DNA from: Gp13-AA77 sp035946575
GTDB lineage: Bacteria; Acidobacteriota; Terriglobia; UBA7540
Direction of reading: 5' to 3'
Assembly (NCBI GenBank): GCA_035946575.1
Contig: DASYZG010000019.1
Span: forward strand, 18,441-82,440
DNA: 64,000 nucleotides
Under the pieces are notes generated by a model. The model was given only the letters and a program-made list of their open reading frames with translations. It searched no databases and had not been told where the DNA came from. The position numbers and the translations under genes are program-made. Shown in pieces: positions 25,179-32,257 of this stretch (positions within the stretch are counted from its first letter, which is position 1; each line of letters starts with the position of its first letter).

Positions 25179-27005
25179 ATGTGTGGGATTGTGGCCTATA
25201 CCGGCAGGCAGCAGGCCGGCGAGATCCTGATCGAAGGTTTGCGGAGGCTTGAGTATCGCGGCTACGATTCGGCGGGCGCCGCCATTCTGAATTGCGGGCC
25301 TCCCTATCTCGCGCGCGCCGTGGGCAAAGTCGCAAACCTCTCCGGGCGGCTCACGGCGGACCGGCCTTCGGGCTTTGCCGGCATTGCGCACACGCGCTGG
25401 GCCACGCACGGCAAGCCGACCGAAGCGAATGCCCACCCGCACGCCGACTGCACCGGACGCATCCTCCTCGTCCACAACGGCATCATTGAGAATTACCAGT
25501 CGCTGAAGAAGAAGCTGCTCGACCTCGGCCACACCTTTCGCAGCGAGACGGACACCGAGGTGCTCGTGCATCTCGTCGAGGCCGCCTATGCCGGCGACCT
25601 TGAAGCCGCGGTGCAGAAGGCGCTGCTCCAGGTGCAGGGCACCTTCGGAATCGCCGTCATGCACGCCGACACGGCGAACCGGATCGTGGTGGCGCGCCGC
25701 GGCAGTCCCATCGTGCTGGGCATCGGCAAAGACGAATCGCTGGCCGCTTCCGACGTGGCCGCGCTCGCCCAGCATACCGATCAGGTGGTCTATCTCGAAG
25801 ACAACGAAATCGCCCGGCTCGAACCGGGACGATTCCGCATCAAGACGCTGGACAATCGCGCCGTGGACCGCGAACCGACCCTGCTCGAGGGCGGCCGCGA
25901 TGCCGCCGATCTCGGCGGCTTCCCGCACTACATGCTCAAGGAGATTTTCGAGCAGCCCGAGGCGGTGGAGAACGCGCTGCGTGGCCGTTTGAACCATTCC
26001 GAAGGCGTGGCCAAGCTGGGCGGTCTCGAGTCGGTGTTCGATCGCCTGCTCGAGGCGCGTCACCTGATCATCGTGAGTTGCGGCACCAGCTACTACGCCG
26101 GACTTTACGCCCGCTATGTCTTCGAAGCTTTCACCGATCTGACGGTCGAGACCGAACTGGCCTCGGAATTCCGCTATCGCAAGCTGAACATCCGGCAGAA
26201 CACCGTGGTGCTGGCCATCAGCCAGAGCGGGGAAACGGCGGACACGCTGGCGGCGCTGCGCGAGGCCAAACGCAAGGGCGCGCTGGTGCTCGGCCTGGTG
26301 AACGTGGTGGGCAGCACCATCGCCCGCGAGACTCACGCCGGAGTCTACTCGCACGCCGGGCTCGAGGTCGGCGTGGCCAGCACCAAATCGTTCACGTCAC
26401 AGCTCACCATCCTGGTGCTGATGGCGGTGCTCGTCGGACGCAGCCGCGATCTTTCCTACGAGCAGGGCGAGCGGGTGCTGCGCGCCCTCGAGCTTCTGCC
26501 CGACCAGATCCGCGAAGTCCTGGCGATTGCCGGGCGGATACGGGAGCTTGCGGAGAAGTATACCGCCGCCGCGCACTTTCTTTACATCGGGCGCAAGTAT
26601 CATTATCCCATCGCCCTCGAAGGCGCCCTGAAGCTTAAGGAAGTAGCCTACATTCATGCCGAGGGCTACGCGGCGGGCGAGATGAAACACGGCCCCATCG
26701 CCTTGATCAGCCCCGCCTTTCCGACCATCGCCCTCGCGCCCGAAGGCGGGTCTTATGAGAAAGTGATCGCGAATATCCAGGAAATCCGTGCGCGCGAAGG
26801 GCCGGTGATCGGCGTCACCACCGGGGGCGGCACGCGCCTGCACTCGCAGGTGGACGACATGATCGAGGTGCCTTCCAGCCACGAGATCCTGACGCCGCTG
26901 CTGAGCGTGATCCCCCTGCAGTTGTTCGCCTATTACTGTGCCCTGCAGCGCGGTTGCGACGTCGACAAACCTCGCAACCTCGCCAAGAGCGTCACGGTGG
27001 AGTAG
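25179..27005 (+). CDS. glmS: Glutamine--fructose-6-phosphate aminotransferase (isomerizing)
   Basis: 608 residues. The start at 25179 gives MCGIVAYTGRQQ, so that Cys1 becomes the nucleophile of the glutaminase after Met removal; AGAGGT lies eight bases upstream. The N-terminal domain also has the RWATHGKP loop and HNGIIENY. Two SIS domains follow (SCGTSYYAGL, ISQSGETADTLAALR; then YIGRKYHYPIALEGALKLKE), ending DKPRNLAKSVTVE with the conserved Lys. It makes glucosamine-6-phosphate, the first step to UDP-GlcNAc for peptidoglycan and LPS. Confidence 0.97.
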   Translation: MCGIVAYTGRQQAGEILIEGLRRLEYRGYDSAGAAILNCGPPYLARAVGKVANLSGRLTADRPSGFAGIAHTRWATHGKPTEANAHPHADCTGRILLVHNGIIENYQSLKKKLLDLGHTFRSETDTEVLVHLVEAAYAGDLEAAVQKALLQVQGTFGIAVMHADTANRIVVARRGSPIVLGIGKDESLAASDVAALAQHTDQVVYLEDNEIARLEPGRFRIKTLDNRAVDREPTLLEGGRDAADLGGFPHYMLKEIFEQPEAVENALRGRLNHSEGVAKLGGLESVFDRLLEARHLIIVSCGTSYYAGLYARYVFEAFTDLTVETELASEFRYRKLNIRQNTVVLAISQSGETADTLAALREAKRKGALVLGLVNVVGSTIARETHAGVYSHAGLEVGVASTKSFTSQLTILVLMAVLVGRSRDLSYEQGERVLRALELLPDQIREVLAIAGRIRELAEKYTAAAHFLYIGRKYHYPIALEGALKLKEVAYIHAEGYAAGEMKHGPIALISPAFPTIALAPEGGSYEKVIANIQEIRAREGPVIGVTTGGGTRLHSQVDDMIEVPSSHEILTPLLSVIPLQLFAYYCALQRGCDVDKPRNLAKSVTVE

Positions 27006-27040
27006 CGGGAGCGCCGGAGCAGGGCTGCCCTTTTGCGGCA

Positions 27041-27129
27041 CCGTCGTTCCCGCGAAAGCGGGAATCTACTTGCGGGACGCACTATGTCAGCGATTTTCGT
27101 AATGGATTCCGGCTTTGGCGGAAACGACG
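27041..27129. repeat. 'CGTTCCCGCGAAAGCGGGAATC' type inverted repeat
   Basis: CCGTCGTTCCCGCGAAAGCG at 27041 pairs with GGATTCCGGCTTTGGCGG..ACGACG at 27104-27129. This kind of palindrome is common between genes of many bacteria. It occupies most of the glmS-MBL gap. Confidence 0.7.
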
Positions 27130-27169
27130 ATGTCCCTATTTCTATCGCCACTAACGAGGAGTAACGCCC

Positions 27170-27811
27170 ATGAAGCTGATGAACCTTGATATCACCCGCA
27201 TTGCGCATGACACGTTTCGCATCGCCGGCTCCAAGGTGATCTACGTCGATCCCTTCAAGGTGGCCAAGAGCGACGAGGCGGATATTGTGCTGCTCAGCCA
27301 CGAGCACTTCGATCATCTGAGTCTGGAGGACTTGAACAAGGTGATCTACCCTGGCACGGTCATCGTCGCCAGCCCGCTCTGCAAGGATGGATTGAAGGCC
27401 GTCAAGGTGAAAGATGTGCATTACCTGGACCCGGGAGGCAGGCGCACCGCCGGCCAGGTCGAAATTGATGGCCTGCCGGCCTACAACATCGACAAGGGCC
27501 CCGAGCCGGGAAAGAAGTTTCATCCGCCGGGCGAGAAGCGCCTGGGTTTCCTGATCAAGATCGACGGCACCACCGTCTATCACGCCGGCGACACGGATTT
27601 CATCCCCGAGATGAAGTTGATCAAGTGCGACATCGCCCTGCTGCCGGTCTCGGGCACTTACGTGATGACCGCGGAAGAGGCGGCGCAGGCTGCGGCCGCC
27701 ATCAATCCGAAGATCGCCGTGCCCATGCACTACGGCGCCATCGTGGGCAGCGAGGCTGACGCGCAGAGGTTCAAGTCACTGGTGAAGAACTGCCAGGTGG
27801 AAATCCTGTGA
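27170..27811 (+). CDS. MBL-fold metal-dependent hydrolase
   Basis: 213 residues with GAGGAG upstream of the ATG. The metallo-beta-lactamase motif is SHEHFDHLS (about 44-52), followed by YHAGDTDFIPEM and the final ligand His in VPMHYGAIVGS. Small stand-alone MBL proteins of this build resemble the UPF0173 and UlaG-like hydrolases. Substrate unknown. It converges with the YncE-like gene; the spacer has several GATTGACGAT/CGATTGCCGAT strings. Confidence 0.85.
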   Translation: MKLMNLDITRIAHDTFRIAGSKVIYVDPFKVAKSDEADIVLLSHEHFDHLSLEDLNKVIYPGTVIVASPLCKDGLKAVKVKDVHYLDPGGRRTAGQVEIDGLPAYNIDKGPEPGKKFHPPGEKRLGFLIKIDGTTVYHAGDTDFIPEMKLIKCDIALLPVSGTYVMTAEEAAQAAAAINPKIAVPMHYGAIVGSEADAQRFKSLVKNCQVEIL

Positions 27812-27927
27812 TTGACGATTTTTCGATTGACGATTGTCGATTGCCGATCCGCGAGACGCGCGCAACTCTACGAACTGTCTCAGGCTGCACGCCGGAAAAT
27901 CGGCAATCCTCAGGGATCAATTATCAA

Positions 27928-28926
27928 CTACTGGGCCCACGCCAGGCCGTCGGCGCTGCTGCCGGCGTCGATCAGCTTTTCCACCTTCCAGTCGCCGATG
28001 GAAATCGCCGCCACCTGATGGCTCTTGTCGCAGGAAGCATACGCCATCTTGCCGTCGAGCCGCACGAGCACTTCTTGAGGCGAGGGTGGCACGTCGATGG
28101 TCTTCGTTACCCGCATGGTCGCGAGGTCGAGCACGGCCACGCTGTGCGCATCCGGCAGGGCCAGCAGCAGCCACTTGCCATCGGGCGTCGGGGCCGATCC
28201 ATAGCCGGTACCGGGCAAATCGATCCAGCGCGCGACCTTGTTGGTGCTGGTGTCGATCACGGCCAGACGCGGCTTTTCCGTGTCGGACGTGAACGCCCAG
28301 CGTCCGTCGGTCGAGACGGAGATGCGTTGCACGTGCTTGGCTACAGGAATGACCGCCACGGTCTTGCGGCCTACCAGATCGAGCACCGACACCGAGCCCG
28401 GTCCGACGTTGGCGGTGTAGCCGTGCCGGCCGTCGGGACTGAGGGCGAACATGTGCGATTCGGGCGCGCCCGTGGGCACCTTGCCCACGATGGTGTAGGT
28501 TTGCGGATCGATGACGGTAACGGCGCGGTCGAGTTCCGTCGTGACGTAGAGCAGCCCATCGCGCGGATTGATCATCGGGCAGTGCGGCCGGACGCCGTGT
28601 CCGAAATCGATGATGTGGACCCTGCGGCGCGACTCAAGATCGATCACGTCAAGTGTCCTGCCATCGGTCCCGGGCGCGCCGACGCCCGAGTTGCCGTAGA
28701 TCGGAACAAAAGCGCGACGGCCATCCGCCGAGGCGATGACCTCGTGGCCCGTCACGCCGCTTTCCGGCACGGTCGCGATCTGGCGGCCGGCGCTCGGATC
28801 GATCAGACCCAAAGTGTGCTCGCCCTTGTTGGCCACCAGCAGCAGGGCTCCCGCCGAGGGGGCAAGCGCGGCGCGCGCCGGGATCAAAGGCGCCATCGCG
28901 AGCATGAAACTGAGAAGCGGTGTCAT
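27928..28926 (-). CDS. YncE-like beta-propeller protein, probably periplasmic
   Basis: 332 residues; AAGGAGG sits just upstream of the ATG. A signal-peptide-like start (MTPLLSFMLAMAPLIPARA) precedes about seven blade repeats of the form (A/V)-x-V-x-D-(L/P)-x-T/S followed by S/P-D-G-R/K (for example VSVLDLVGRKTVAVIPV, ISVSTDGRWAFTSD, VAVLDLATMRVTKTIDV). Such propellers often bind partners or serve as quinoprotein-like scaffolds. It lies immediately downstream of ccmA in the same direction (54 bases), so it may be the last gene of the cytochrome c maturation transcript. Confidence 0.83.
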   Translation of the reverse strand: MTPLLSFMLAMAPLIPARAALAPSAGALLLVANKGEHTLGLIDPSAGRQIATVPESGVTGHEVIASADGRRAFVPIYGNSGVGAPGTDGRTLDVIDLESRRRVHIIDFGHGVRPHCPMINPRDGLLYVTTELDRAVTVIDPQTYTIVGKVPTGAPESHMFALSPDGRHGYTANVGPGSVSVLDLVGRKTVAVIPVAKHVQRISVSTDGRWAFTSDTEKPRLAVIDTSTNKVARWIDLPGTGYGSAPTPDGKWLLLALPDAHSVAVLDLATMRVTKTIDVPPSPQEVLVRLDGKMAYASCDKSHQVAAISIGDWKVEKLIDAGSSADGLAWAQ

Positions 28927-28980
28927 CGGTTCCTCCTTGGAGTGGCGGCAGCACGAAGTTTACACGATCAAGAGCGAAGG

Positions 28981-29703
28981 TCAGGAGCGAGGCGCCCGCG
29001 CCGCCGTCAGGACCTGTTCCGGCACCAGGTCCACCGGACCATCATACTGGATTCGGCCCCTTTCCAGCGCCACCAAACGCCGGGCGAGGGCAGCGCCCTG
29101 ATCGTAGTTGTGGGTCGAGAACACCAGCGCTTTGCCTTCACGAGGTAGGCGTGCGAGGAGTTGTTCCAGATTGCGGGCGGAGTCCGCATCGAGTCCGGTG
29201 AAGGGCTCGTCGAGCAGCAGAAATGCCGGATCGTGCAAGAGAGCGCGCGCCAGGGTCATGCGCTGCTGCAAGCCACGCGAGAGATTGCGGACCAGTTCAT
29301 CGGCGCGAGGGCGGACGGCGAACACGTCGAGCGTCCGATCGATTCTCGCTTCCAGGTCTTTGAGGGCGAACAGGCGTCCAAAGAAGCGCAGGTTCTCGCG
29401 GCCGGTAAGCTCACCGTAGAGGTAGGCTGCGTGGGAGACGAATCCAATGGCGGCTTTGGCGGCCTCGACGTTGTGATGGAGGTTCTGCCCCGCAAACAGT
29501 ACTTCGCCCTCGCTTGGGCGCGAGAGCGCGGCGAGGGTCCGCAGCAGAGTGGTTTTGCCCGCACCGTTCGGACCGTACAGCAAGACGGATTCGCCCGGCT
29601 CAATGCGCACTGTGACCCCGCGCAGGGCGGGAAGGTCTCCGAAGAATTTTGAGACATTGCGCGACTCGAGCGCTGCCTCAGCGGGGATGGGGGCGGGCGG
29701 CAT
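28981..29703 (-). CDS. ccmA: Heme exporter ATP-binding protein CcmA
   Basis: 240 residues from ATG 29703, overlapping the upstream gene by 26 bases. Walker A is YGPNGAGKTTLLRTL, signature LSRGLQQRMTLARALL, Walker B FLLLDEPFTGLDADS and switch His STHN. The LSRGLQQR form and the short C-terminus fit CcmA, the ATPase that releases holo-CcmE from CcmC in System I cytochrome c maturation. Placement in a ccm cluster supports this over other short ABC ATPases. CcmB, its permease partner, is not encoded in the window. Confidence 0.85.
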   Translation of the reverse strand: MPPAPIPAEAALESRNVSKFFGDLPALRGVTVRIEPGESVLLYGPNGAGKTTLLRTLAALSRPSEGEVLFAGQNLHHNVEAAKAAIGFVSHAAYLYGELTGRENLRFFGRLFALKDLEARIDRTLDVFAVRPRADELVRNLSRGLQQRMTLARALLHDPAFLLLDEPFTGLDADSARNLEQLLARLPREGKALVFSTHNYDQGAALARRLVALERGRIQYDGPVDLVPEQVLTAARAPRS

Positions 29704-30946
29704 AGGACTCGAGACTCGCCGGGGGATGCTTCTTGAGGAGGGCAACCAGGCGTGCCTTCAGCTCGAGGCGCTCCTTCCAGTACTTGGGCTCGGTGATCTT
29801 CTTGGCCGCGAACAGTTCGTCAAGATCGGCTATCGAGGTGAGGAGCTTCTCGACCTTGGCATCGAGTTGCGGAGTGGCGCCCGCGGCGGCAGCCTGTACT
29901 TTCAAGCGCGGCCAGTCCCGCATTACCCGCACTCCCAGCGCCCAGAAAAGGAGCAGCAGAAAGCCGGCCAGAATCGGCAGGCCGACCTGCGAGATCGAGT
30001 TCGGCACCACCTTCACCTGATCTTGCGTGGCGCCCTCCTGACCCGCGCTGCCCTGATCCATGCCCGGAGGCGGCCCGGACGCCGCCGTTCCGCTCAGGCG
30101 GATCGCCAGCGCCATCGTGTTGGGCGGAAATTGCGCCGCTCCGAAGACGGCGACTTCGTGAGCGCTGTCCACCCGGCTCGGCTGGAATCCCGTCGCAGAC
30201 ACCGAAAGGCTCGACGGATAGACGTAGAGTTCGGCCTGGTCGATGGGAAACGACGCGCCATCGCGAACCTCCGCGCTCGACCCGGTATAAGGCCGCGAGT
30301 ACTGCAGGGTCAGCATGGTGACGCCGGGCTTCAGCGCATAGTCGATTGAATACTCGCCCGGATTCGTTCCCGGGTGCGGCGTCTGCGGCAGCGACATATT
30401 CATTAGCCCGGTGACGGACACGTTCGGCTTCCCCGCGTCGGCAGGAATATGGAATTTGAAAGTGCCGCCCGACACCGTGTAGGAGCGCGGCGGATCGCTG
30501 GAGTTCTGGATGGCGTACTCTTCCTGGACTCGCAGCTCCGATCCTTCAGCGCCCATCAGCAGGCGCAGTGCCGGAATACGGATGCCGGCGGGCGAGTGGG
30601 TGGCCTCGTAGACCGTGAGCTTGACGTTGGCCTCGCCGTTCGCATTGAAGGAGGCCGGCACGTTGTAGGACACTCCTTGATAATCCGTGGTGACCAGGTA
30701 GAACGATTTCGTATCGATATTCGCGGCGGCGAATGCGAAGTGCCCTGCGCCGTCCGAGGTCGCCGTGGCCACCTGCTCTCCGGCGCGCGGACTCACCAGC
30801 CGGACCTGCTGGCGCGCAAGCGGCTTGTCCGTGGTGCCGTTCGAGATGCTCCCCTGGACCTGAGTCTGCGCGAGGAGCAGGGAAGCGTTCAGCGTGGCGA
30901 CGGCGGTTGCCAGGATGAGAAGCGATCTGGACCCGGAACGAATCAT
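29678..30946 (-). CDS. Exported carboxypeptidase-regulatory-domain protein with a C-terminal membrane anchor
   Basis: 422 residues. The signal peptide (SLLILATAVATLNASLLLAQTQ) is followed by a carboxypeptidase-regulatory-like beta sandwich (VQGSISNGTTDKPLARQQVRLV to YQGVSYNVPASF). A longer beta-rich middle follows, then a membrane helix (VGLPILAGFLLLLFWALGVRV, near residue 335-355) and a cytoplasmic helical tail (LTSIADLDELFAAKKITEPKYWKERLELKARLVALLKK). Its 3' end overlaps ccmA, so it belongs to the ccm transcript. The tail resembles short helical segments in CcmI-type assembly factors, but that is inference. Confidence 0.7.
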   Translation of the reverse strand: MIRSGSRSLLILATAVATLNASLLLAQTQVQGSISNGTTDKPLARQQVRLVSPRAGEQVATATSDGAGHFAFAAANIDTKSFYLVTTDYQGVSYNVPASFNANGEANVKLTVYEATHSPAGIRIPALRLLMGAEGSELRVQEEYAIQNSSDPPRSYTVSGGTFKFHIPADAGKPNVSVTGLMNMSLPQTPHPGTNPGEYSIDYALKPGVTMLTLQYSRPYTGSSAEVRDGASFPIDQAELYVYPSSLSVSATGFQPSRVDSAHEVAVFGAAQFPPNTMALAIRLSGTAASGPPPGMDQGSAGQEGATQDQVKVVPNSISQVGLPILAGFLLLLFWALGVRVMRDWPRLKVQAAAAGATPQLDAKVEKLLTSIADLDELFAAKKITEPKYWKERLELKARLVALLKKHPPASLESYAARPHPR

Positions 30947-31043
30947 TGATTAATCGAACGTTGAAAGAAAGTTGAAGGTGTGACGCTACCTTGATTCGTC
31001 ATCCCCTTACCGGGGCATTGACCCCGGACCCTTGGCCCCTAGC

Positions 31044-31172
31044 CTAGCAGGCTGCTGAAAAACACGGTTTGAGGAGCGTAGCGGCGAGTTTACCTCGCCA
31101 TAAGTCCAACTCTCTCAATACACGCGTGGCGGCCTGAAGCCGCCGCTACACGCTTTTTCAGCAGCCTGCTAG
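31044..31172 (-). mobile_element. 125-base palindromic element, copy 2
   Basis: Same element as at 14012-14136 but inverted: CTAGCAGGCTGCTGAAAAAC at the left, TTTTTCAGCAGCCTGCTAG at the right. It lies between two genes of the ccm cluster, 97 bases downstream of the start of the carboxypeptidase-domain gene, and its last bases (CTAG) supply the TAG stop of the zinc-ribbon gene. Confidence 0.8.
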
Positions 31173-31609
31173 TCCTTCGCTCCTAGCCTTGTGCCGCACT
31201 CTCCACAGAACTTCACGGGCACAGGATTCTCGAAGCCGCATTTGGGACAGGTATAATCCGGCACCGCCTGCGGCTTGCGCCCAATCCGCCGGGCTGCGAC
31301 TTCGCGCTCGATGAAAGCTTCCTCCGTGCTTTGCCTCTCGACCTCACGGGACTCCGTCATCAAGTGAGCCGCCTCGGTCGTATAAGTGTCGCGCAACGCC
31401 CGGTAATCCTGCGGCGCGATTTTGCGCGCGTTGTACTCGAACTCGAGATCCTGCATGTTGTCGTAGACCACCAGTCGGCGGCGCTTGAGATCCGTCTCCA
31501 GCGTGACATCAACGGGCAGCGTGCCCTCATCGGTGCCGGCGGCCAGTAAGGGTTTGACCACAAAGAACGCCAGTCCCAGCGCCAGTGCGAAAGCAAGTCC
31601 AGTCAACAT
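31169..31609 (-). CDS. Membrane-anchored zinc-ribbon protein of the ccm cluster
   Basis: 146 residues: one N-terminal helix (GLAFALALGLAFFVVKPLL), a helical middle (LVVYDNMQDLEFEYNARKIAPQDYRAL, resembling the CcmI/CcmH coupling region) and a C-terminal zinc ribbon with CPKCGFE and FCGECG. Co-located with ccmH, it may be a short CcmI-like apocytochrome-handling subunit that uses the ribbon for binding; this is inference. The TAG stop is formed by the edge of a palindromic repeat, so the original C-terminus may have been different. Confidence 0.65.
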   Translation of the reverse strand: MLTGLAFALALGLAFFVVKPLLAAGTDEGTLPVDVTLETDLKRRRLVVYDNMQDLEFEYNARKIAPQDYRALRDTYTTEAAHLMTESREVERQSTEEAFIEREVAARRIGRKPQAVPDYTCPKCGFENPVPVKFCGECGTRLGAKD

Positions 31610-31663
31610 CTCTTGGTCCTCTTCTCGGAATTCGAACGCAAATCAGGATGCGAACCCCTGACC

Positions 31664-32155
31664 CTATCCAAGGTTCTTCATTTCTTCCTCAACCTCGGCC
31701 AGAATCTGCGGATCGACCGGGCCTGATTCAACCGGGGCCGCCATGGCCGGCGCTTGCCGCCAGCGCCGCACCAGCAGCGCCACCAGAGTCAGACCGATAA
31801 TGCCTCCTGCGATGGGCAGAATCCAGACCATCAGGTTAAATCCGCTCGGCGGAGGCGTCGCCAGCACCTGGGTGCCGTAGCGCAATACGAAGTCCTGGAG
31901 AATGGCGGCGCTGTCCTTGCCGGAAGCTACTTCCTTCTCCGCCATCGCCTGCATTTCCGCCTTGGAGCCGCAGCCCTCGTGATTGCAAGCGCTCACGGTT
32001 TGCTGGCAGCCGCATTGGCAGGTGAGGCTGCCTTCAATGGCGGCCGCCGTAGGTCTGGAGGCGGATGCCGCGGCGCGCGCAGGGATCCCTGTCACGAGCA
32101 ATGCGGCAACTATCGCCATCGCAGAAAGAAGTCTCGGATAGTTCGTTCTCTTCAT
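31664..32155 (-). CDS. ccmH: CcmH-like cytochrome c biogenesis protein with a cysteine-rich site
   Basis: 163 residues. A signal peptide (MKRTNYPRLLSAMAIVAALLV) precedes a CcmH-like helical domain and a C-terminal membrane helix (FNLMVWILPIAGGIIGLTLVALLVRR). The active site, LTCQCGCQQTVSACNHEGC, has cysteines at 46, 48, 50, 57 and 62 in place of the usual L-R-C-x-x-C-Q. CcmH keeps apocytochrome thiols reduced for heme attachment. The VASGKDSAAILQDFVLRYG segment (ending in R-Y-G) is family-typical. The start overlaps the stop of a tiny upstream ORF (ATGA). Confidence 0.82.
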   Translation of the reverse strand: MKRTNYPRLLSAMAIVAALLVTGIPARAAASASRPTAAAIEGSLTCQCGCQQTVSACNHEGCGSKAEMQAMAEKEVASGKDSAAILQDFVLRYGTQVLATPPPSGFNLMVWILPIAGGIIGLTLVALLVRRWRQAPAMAAPVESGPVDPQILAEVEEEMKNLG

Positions 32156-32226
32156 GATTTCTTCTGGCCCTGAAATTGGTCGAGCTTCACCTGATCTTGC
32201 GCCTTGAACTCGAACGCGCGTTCCAT
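32152..32226 (-). CDS. Tiny ORF between ccmF and ccmH (24 residues)
   Basis: Starts 32 bases after the ccmF stop with GAGGAA before the ATG, reads MERAFEFKAQDQVKLDQFQG plus QKKS, and overlaps the ccmH start by ATGA. The frame is open further upstream (VEERPLTHEE) into the ccmF end, without a standard start. It could be a coupling leader peptide or a CcmD-sized accessory, though it has no membrane helix. The evidence is position and overlap only. Confidence 0.35.
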   Translation of the reverse strand: MERAFEFKAQDQVKLDQFQGQKKS

Positions 32227-32257
32227 TTCCTCGTGAGTCAGCGGGCGCTCCTCGACC

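Noticed and set aside
24969..26354. Minus-strand open frame of 461 codons
   Set aside because: Antisense to glmS, whose motifs are unmistakable.
27808..29148. Plus-strand open frame of 446 codons
   Set aside because: Antisense to the YncE-like gene and to the start of ccmA's 3' part; no motifs.
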